Shown: positions 41,866-45,211 of the stretch, in pieces
How the letters are laid out: each line of letters opens with the position of its first letter
How positions within the stretch are numbered: the first letter of the stretch is position 1
The notes under the pieces: model-generated
Databases searched by the model: none
What the model was told of the DNA's origin: nothing
What the model saw: only the letters and a program-made list of their open reading frames with translations
Translations under genes and position numbers: made by a program
Assembly (NCBI RefSeq): GCF_005405245.1
Contig: NZ_BJDR01000015.1
Location: forward strand, 1-45,211
Direction: 5' to 3'
Length of the DNA stretch: 45,211 nucleotides
From: Enterococcus nangangensis
GTDB taxonomy: Bacteria > Bacillota > Bacilli > Lactobacillales > Enterococcaceae

Positions 41866-42980
41866 CGAGAAAAAAGATATACGGGAGTATGGCTGTACTC
41901 CTTTTACTAATGATTGGCTTAGTGGGTTGCACTGGTAAAAAGGCGGACACCACCAGCAGTAGTAGTGGGACGACAACAGCCAACAGCAATATTAATCAGG
42001 AACCTTACGAGGATCGGCAATTTTTATTGGGGACTTACGTGAATATTAAAGTGTACGACAACGGCAAAGAGCAAGCCTTAAAGGATGCTTTTGCCCGCGT
42101 GAAAGAACTTGGCGATAAAATCACTGTTAACCAAGAAGGTTCTGAAGTGGATGCAGTGAACGAGCAAGCTGGGGTTGCGCCGGTAGCCGTGTCTGATGAT
42201 GTCTATCGTTTAGCGAAAAAAGCTTACGAATATAGCCAAGATTCCAATGGCGGCTTTGATATGGCCATTGGTCCCATCACAAGTTTGTGGCACATTGGCT
42301 TTGATGATGCCCGTAAGCCGAGCCAAGCTGAAATTGACGCAGCGTTAAAGTTGGTGGACTATCATAAAGTTATTTTAGATGATGAGAAGCAAACCATTTA
42401 CCTAGAGGAAAAAGGGATGAAGTTGGACCTAGGAGCGATTGCTAAGGGCTTCATTACTGATGAAGTGGTGAGCTTGTTAAAAGATGCGGGTGTCACAACG
42501 GCGATTGTTGACCTGGGAGGGAACGTCTATGTCTTAGGCCACAGCGTTCGTTCGACACCGGAAAAAGCGGTGGATTGGACCGTGGGAATTCAAGATCCGA
42601 ACCAAGCGCGGAACACGACCGTGGGACAAGTGCCTGAAACCAATAAGTCTTTAGTGACTTCCGGCATTTACGAGCGCTACTTGGTGGTGGATGGCAAAAC
42701 GTATCACCACTTGTTTGATCCCAAAACAGGTTATCCTTTTGACAATGGCATTGCCGGTGTGACGATTATTAGCGACTTATCCATTGATGGCGATGGATTG
42801 TCGACGGCGGTCTTTTCCATGGGTGTGAAAAAAGGATTGGAATACGTAGAAAGTCTAGATGGTGTTGACGCAATTTTTGTCACAACAGACGATGAAATTT
42901 TTGTCACTGACGGCGTCAAGGATGAATTTGTCTTAAACGACGAATCCGGCTATACTTACGGCGATCGCAATAAATTATAA
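41862..42980 (+). CDS. fmnB: FMN transferase FmnB (ApbE family lipoprotein)
   Basis: 372 residues. Lipobox GLVGC with Cys23, then the ApbE domain that moves FMN from FAD to Thr of the target motif. Seen: LLGTYVNIKVYD near residue 50, FDMAIGPITSLW, KLDLGAIAKGFITDE, DLGGNVYVLG, HHLFDPKTGYP and DGLSTAVFSMG, the last two holding metal ligands. PplA is the expected substrate. Ribosome site GAGGAGG, translation coupled to the esterase gene. Confidence 0.94.
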   Translation: MTRKKIYGSMAVLLLLMIGLVGCTGKKADTTSSSSGTTTANSNINQEPYEDRQFLLGTYVNIKVYDNGKEQALKDAFARVKELGDKITVNQEGSEVDAVNEQAGVAPVAVSDDVYRLAKKAYEYSQDSNGGFDMAIGPITSLWHIGFDDARKPSQAEIDAALKLVDYHKVILDDEKQTIYLEEKGMKLDLGAIAKGFITDEVVSLLKDAGVTTAIVDLGGNVYVLGHSVRSTPEKAVDWTVGIQDPNQARNTTVGQVPETNKSLVTSGIYERYLVVDGKTYHHLFDPKTGYPFDNGIAGVTIISDLSIDGDGLSTAVFSMGVKKGLEYVESLDGVDAIFVTTDDEIFVTDGVKDEFVLNDESGYTYGDRNKL

Positions 42981-42988
42981 GGTGATTA

Positions 42989-43027
42989 AGAAAAATCAGC
43001 AGATTTTGTTGATTTTTCTTTTTTTTT
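42989..43027 (+). terminator. Terminator-like hairpin between fmnB and dmkA
   Basis: AAGAAAAATCA pairs with TGATTTTTCTT, followed by nine T. It would separate or attenuate dmkA from fmnB. Confidence 0.75.
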
Positions 43028-43067
43028 GTGAAGAGTTGTGCTATTTATGTATAGTGGAGGTGTATCA

Positions 43068-44018
43068 ATGGAATTAAAAGACTTTTTAAAGCTAGTAGAA
43101 ATCCAAACGAAAATTGCTAGCGTTTATCCTTTTTTAATTGGTTTATTTTTCTCTTGGAGTTATTTTCATACCGTCAACTGGTTTTATATGATTCTCTTTT
43201 TTATTGCTATGATTTTATTCGATATGACCACGACGGCGATTAATAATTATCAAGACTACGTGAAAGCTGTGGACGAACATTATAAGTATGAAGAAAATAT
43301 TATCGGTAAGGCCAACTTAGAAGAGTCCACCGTGCGGAAACTAATTTTTGGCATGGGGGGCATGGCGATGTTGATTGGTTTAATCCTCAGCGTGTTGTCC
43401 GGCTGGCTCTTCTTTTTCATTGGCGCGGTCTGCTGCTTCATCGGTATTTTTTATACTTTCGGCCCAATTCCTTTATCCCGTATGCCTTTAGGAGAAATTT
43501 TTTCCGGCGTGACCATGGGGATTGGAATTCCCGCCATGACTGTTTATCTCAATACCTTTAATGACAAACTTTTCTTTTTTGAAATGAAAGACAATACCTT
43601 TGCTTTAACCGGAGAAATTTCGGCGGTGGTAGCCCTCGTCTGGGCCTGTCTGCCTTTGGTCTTTACGATTGCCAACATCATGCTAGCCAACAACTTGCGG
43701 GATTTAGACACGGATATCGTCAATGAACGTTTTACGCTAGTGTATTATTTAGGACGGCCTCACGGCATTATTTTATTTGAAGTATTGATGCTGTCTTGCT
43801 ACTTAGTGATGGTGGTGGGGTTTGTCGCGGGCGTCTTCCAATGGCCGGTGCTCTTGACCTTGTTAACCTTACCTAAAGCCATTCAAACATTAAAACGTCA
43901 CCAACGAGAAGTTCCTCATCCCATTAGTTTCAAACGTTCCATCGACAACTTCTTACTCTTCAACACCAGTTACGTTTTAGTTTTGGTCATCACCGTTATT
44001 TTGAACGCATTTAAGTGA
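43068..44018 (+). CDS. dmkA: EET demethylmenaquinone prenyltransferase DmkA (MenA-like)
   Basis: 316 residues, a UbiA-superfamily membrane enzyme that joins a polyprenyl chain to 1,4-dihydroxy-2-naphthoate. About eight to nine membrane spans; the two Asp-rich motifs are NNYQDYVKAVD (residues about 63-73) and NNLRDLDTD (about 217-225). ATG 43068 follows GGAGGTG. It corresponds to DmkA of the Listeria EET locus, which makes a quinone pool separate from respiration. Works with DmkB encoded on the other side of the locus. Dihydroxynaphthoate must come from genes elsewhere or from outside. Confidence 0.9.
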   Translation: MELKDFLKLVEIQTKIASVYPFLIGLFFSWSYFHTVNWFYMILFFIAMILFDMTTTAINNYQDYVKAVDEHYKYEENIIGKANLEESTVRKLIFGMGGMAMLIGLILSVLSGWLFFFIGAVCCFIGIFYTFGPIPLSRMPLGEIFSGVTMGIGIPAMTVYLNTFNDKLFFFEMKDNTFALTGEISAVVALVWACLPLVFTIANIMLANNLRDLDTDIVNERFTLVYYLGRPHGIILFEVLMLSCYLVMVVGFVAGVFQWPVLLTLLTLPKAIQTLKRHQREVPHPISFKRSIDNFLLFNTSYVLVLVITVILNAFK

Positions 44019-44022
44019 AAGT

Positions 44023-44068
44023 AAAAAGCGTAACATCATCTTGTATCGCAGATGAGGTTACGTTTTTT
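44023..44068 (+). terminator. Terminator of dmkA
   Basis: AAAAGCGTAACATCATC pairs with GATGAGGTTACGTTTT, then a T run. Confidence 0.85.
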
Positions 44069-44104
44069 TGTGGACAGATTCTAGACAAGAGCTGGTGAAA
44101 ATAG

Positions 44105-44154
44105 TTACACTACACACCCTTTTGTGTTACAATGTAGTACGGAAGGGTGTGTAG
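44105..44154 (+). promoter_or_regulatory. relBE promoter/operator with perfect 12-bp inverted repeat
   Basis: CTACACACCCTT (44110-44121) and its exact complement (44143-44154) flank the -10 TACAAT (44128-44133, with TG upstream). The -35 TTACAC is at 44105-44110, spacing 17. The arms are about three helical turns apart, centre to centre, as expected for an autoregulatory antitoxin operator. Confidence 0.7.
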
Positions 44155-44159
44155 ATGCT

Positions 44160-44390
44160 ATGGCAACAATTACGATTCGCGTTAGTGATGCAGAAAAAGA
44201 ATGGTTATCCTATATGGCAGAGTTTTACGGAGTGAGTTTATCTGATTTAATCAAAAACTATTCCATGGAAGAGCTGGAAGATGAGTATGACCGCCAAACG
44301 GCTGAGGTTGCTTTAAAATATTGGCAAGAAAAAGGAAAACCAACTATTTCCATGGATGAAATTTTAACAGAATTTGGGAATTTAAAATGA
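44160..44390 (+). CDS. RelB/DinJ-like antitoxin
   Basis: 76 residues from ATG 44160. The N-terminus MATITIRVSDAEKEWLSYMAEFYGV (broken: ITIRVSDAEKEW then a helix) has the ribbon-helix-helix pattern of DNA-binding antitoxins; the C-terminal half is acidic (MEELEDEYDRQT) and would wrap the toxin. Overlaps the toxin gene by four bases. Predicted to neutralise the RelE-like toxin and to repress the operon through the inverted repeat upstream. The ribosome site is weak (GTGTGTAGATG). Confidence 0.82.
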   Translation: MATITIRVSDAEKEWLSYMAEFYGVSLSDLIKNYSMEELEDEYDRQTAEVALKYWQEKGKPTISMDEILTEFGNLK

Positions 44391-44653
44391 GTTATCAACT
44401 TGAATTTACTCCTGAAGCTCGTAAACAATTAAAAAAGATGGATCGGTATCAAGCCACATTGATTACAAGATGGCTATATCAAAATATTCAAGGAATTGAC
44501 AATCCACGCAAGTATGGTAAAGGCTTAACGTCTAATTGGTCTGGTCAATGGCGGTATCGAGTAGGAAATTATCGTATTGTAGTAGAGATTGAAGATGAAC
44601 GATTAGTTGTTTTAGCTTTACAAATAGGACATAGAAGAAATATTTATGATTAA
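44387..44653 (+). CDS. RelE-like toxin
   Basis: 88 residues with the RelE/ParE fold pattern: YQLEFTPEARKQLKKMD at the start, a helix pair, WRYRVGNYRIVVEIE (the conserved GxYR strand) and a C-terminal IGHRRNIYD. RelE toxins cut mRNA at the ribosome; the basic residues used for that (Lys, Arg and the final Arg/Tyr) are present, so it is predicted active. AAAATGA overlap with the antitoxin gene. A terminator follows at 44671. Confidence 0.87.
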   Translation: MSYQLEFTPEARKQLKKMDRYQATLITRWLYQNIQGIDNPRKYGKGLTSNWSGQWRYRVGNYRIVVEIEDERLVVLALQIGHRRNIYD

Positions 44654-44670
44654 TAATAAGAAACACGAAG

Positions 44671-44719
44671 CTCTCAGTAAACTATTTTTACAGTGGTTTA
44701 CTGGGAGATTTTTATTTTT
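44671..44719 (+). terminator. Terminator of the relBE module
   Basis: CTCTCAGTAAAC pairs with GTTTACTGGGAG, followed by a T-rich tail. Confidence 0.8.
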
Positions 44720-44757
44720 GAAATAAATTATCAAGCAGATAGTAATGCGACTAACCA

Positions 44758-44868
44758 GTGTGCTACCACACAAGAAAAGGTCCTCGTAATGGCGCTGTGG
44801 TGCGTGAAGAAAAATCGATTCTTTATCTCATTGTCCAACAAGATGGTGAAGGATTAAACTCAGTATAA
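44758..44868 (+). pseudogene. Possible gene relic
   Basis: An open stretch of 36 codons with coding-like composition (RNGAVVREEKSILYLIVQQD) ending in TAA, but without ribosome site, ATG or enough length. It looks like the C-terminal remnant of a lost gene. Parent family not recognised. Confidence 0.25.
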
Positions 44869-44872
44869 AATA

Positions 44873-44914
44873 AAAACACCTCAAAGCATCTTTTTAAGAT
44901 ATTTTGAGGTGTTT
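44873..44914. terminator. Bidirectional terminator
   Basis: AAAACACCTCAAA pairs with TTGAGGTGTTT, with an inner ATCTT/AAGAT; it serves the minus-strand gene that ends at 44935. Confidence 0.75.
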
Positions 44915-44934
44915 ATCGTTTTTTGGGAGTAGCG

Positions 44935-45211
44935 CTATTCTTTTAAATATTGTTGTAAAATTTCTTCATGACGTTGAGCACTTTCAAAGTCCTTCAAATT
45001 TTTCATTATCATAAGAGCGTTATTAGCAAGGGCTAACCCTTTTTCTTGATTCCCGCGTTTTACATGATACAGTCCTTCAAGAAAATTAATTTTGTTGATT
45101 TCGTAATAAAGCTTTGAACCACTAAGTGTTTGATGGATAAAGTCCATATAATTGTGTAAAAAGAAAAGGCCATATGAGTGCCTGATACGGTACAATGTTT
45201 TTAACCACAAA
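44935..45211 (-). CDS. C-terminal part of a TPR-type regulator (Rgg/MutR-like), cut by window edge
   Basis: 91 residues are visible; the gene continues past the right end of the window. The segment is all helical, with TPR-like repeats (FLEGLYHVKRGNQEKGLALANNA broken as YHVKRGNQEKGLALANNAL) and an end like EEILQQYLKE. This fits the C-terminal peptide-binding domain of RRNPP-type regulators such as Rgg. The DNA-binding domain, needed to be sure, is outside the window. Confidence 0.5.
   Translation of the reverse strand, partial: LWLKTLYRIRHSYGLFFLHNYMDFIHQTLSGSKLYYEINKINFLEGLYHVKRGNQEKGLALANNALMIMKNLKDFESAQRHEEILQQYLKE

Overview
The window reads as chromosomal DNA of a low-GC Gram-positive lactic acid bacterium, most likely an Enterococcus or close relative (Enterococcaceae). 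This rests on gene content and order: a divergent citH / oadHDB-citCDEFX-oadA citrate locus, ctsR-clpC without mcsA/mcsB, dnaB followed by purA, CcpA-type cre sites, and a flavin-based extracellular electron transfer (EET) locus of the Listeria/Enterococcus type. I saw no rRNA, tRNA, CRISPR array, complete insertion sequence or prophage.

Layout. (1) 1-9680: citrate fermentation. A CitMHS transporter faces a ten-gene operon for citrate lyase (citC, D, E, F, X) and a membrane oxaloacetate decarboxylase (oadH, oadD, oadB, a 44-residue OadG-like peptide, oadA). citG, citM and the regulator citO are not in the window. (2) 9817-12705: housekeeping dnaB and purA. (3) 12720-16510: an AT-rich accessory patch holding a Fic protein with a C-terminal winged helix, a DUF262-DUF1524 (GmrSD-like) protein, unusual tandem operator repeats, and a small-peptide/antisense-RNA locus that looks like a type I toxin-antitoxin. 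(4) 17027-21472: a glycan-use cluster: an AGA-type Ntn hydrolase, a cytosolic GH28 enzyme, a TIM-barrel isomerase/epimerase and an AraR-like regulator. (5) 21484-27606: ctsR-clpC, an acidic lipoprotein, and two U32 family proteins (TrhP1/TrhP2-like). (6) 27695-33700: a membrane-anchored XRE regulator, a Hol-Tox type I toxin with antisense RNA, an ABC exporter pair, an M20 peptidase with a large palindrome at its promoter, an M29 aminopeptidase and a YxeA-like protein. (7) 33822-44068: acetate kinase and then the EET locus: ndh2-eetA-eetB-dmkB on the minus strand, divergent from pplA-esterase-fmnB-dmkA on the plus strand. (8) 44105-45211: a RelBE-type module, a gene relic, and the C-terminal end of a TPR regulator cut by the window edge.

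How it works together. Citrate enters by CitH, is cleaved to acetate and oxaloacetate, and oxaloacetate is decarboxylated to pyruvate by the biotin-dependent Oad complex; acetate kinase elsewhere in the window would make ATP from acetyl phosphate. The EET genes would make a dedicated demethylmenaquinone (DmkA/DmkB), reduce it with NADH (Ndh2), and pass electrons through the flavinylated lipoprotein PplA, with FmnB attaching FMN. This offers an NADH sink that fits fermentative growth on such substrates.

The least ordinary parts are the Fic/DUF262 operon with its 11-bp operator repeats, the convergent peptide/antisense locus at 16.1-16.4 kb, the repeated RNA-like element at 40.8-41.0 kb, and the esterase inserted in the EET operon. 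All functional statements are from sequence reading only; no database search was run.
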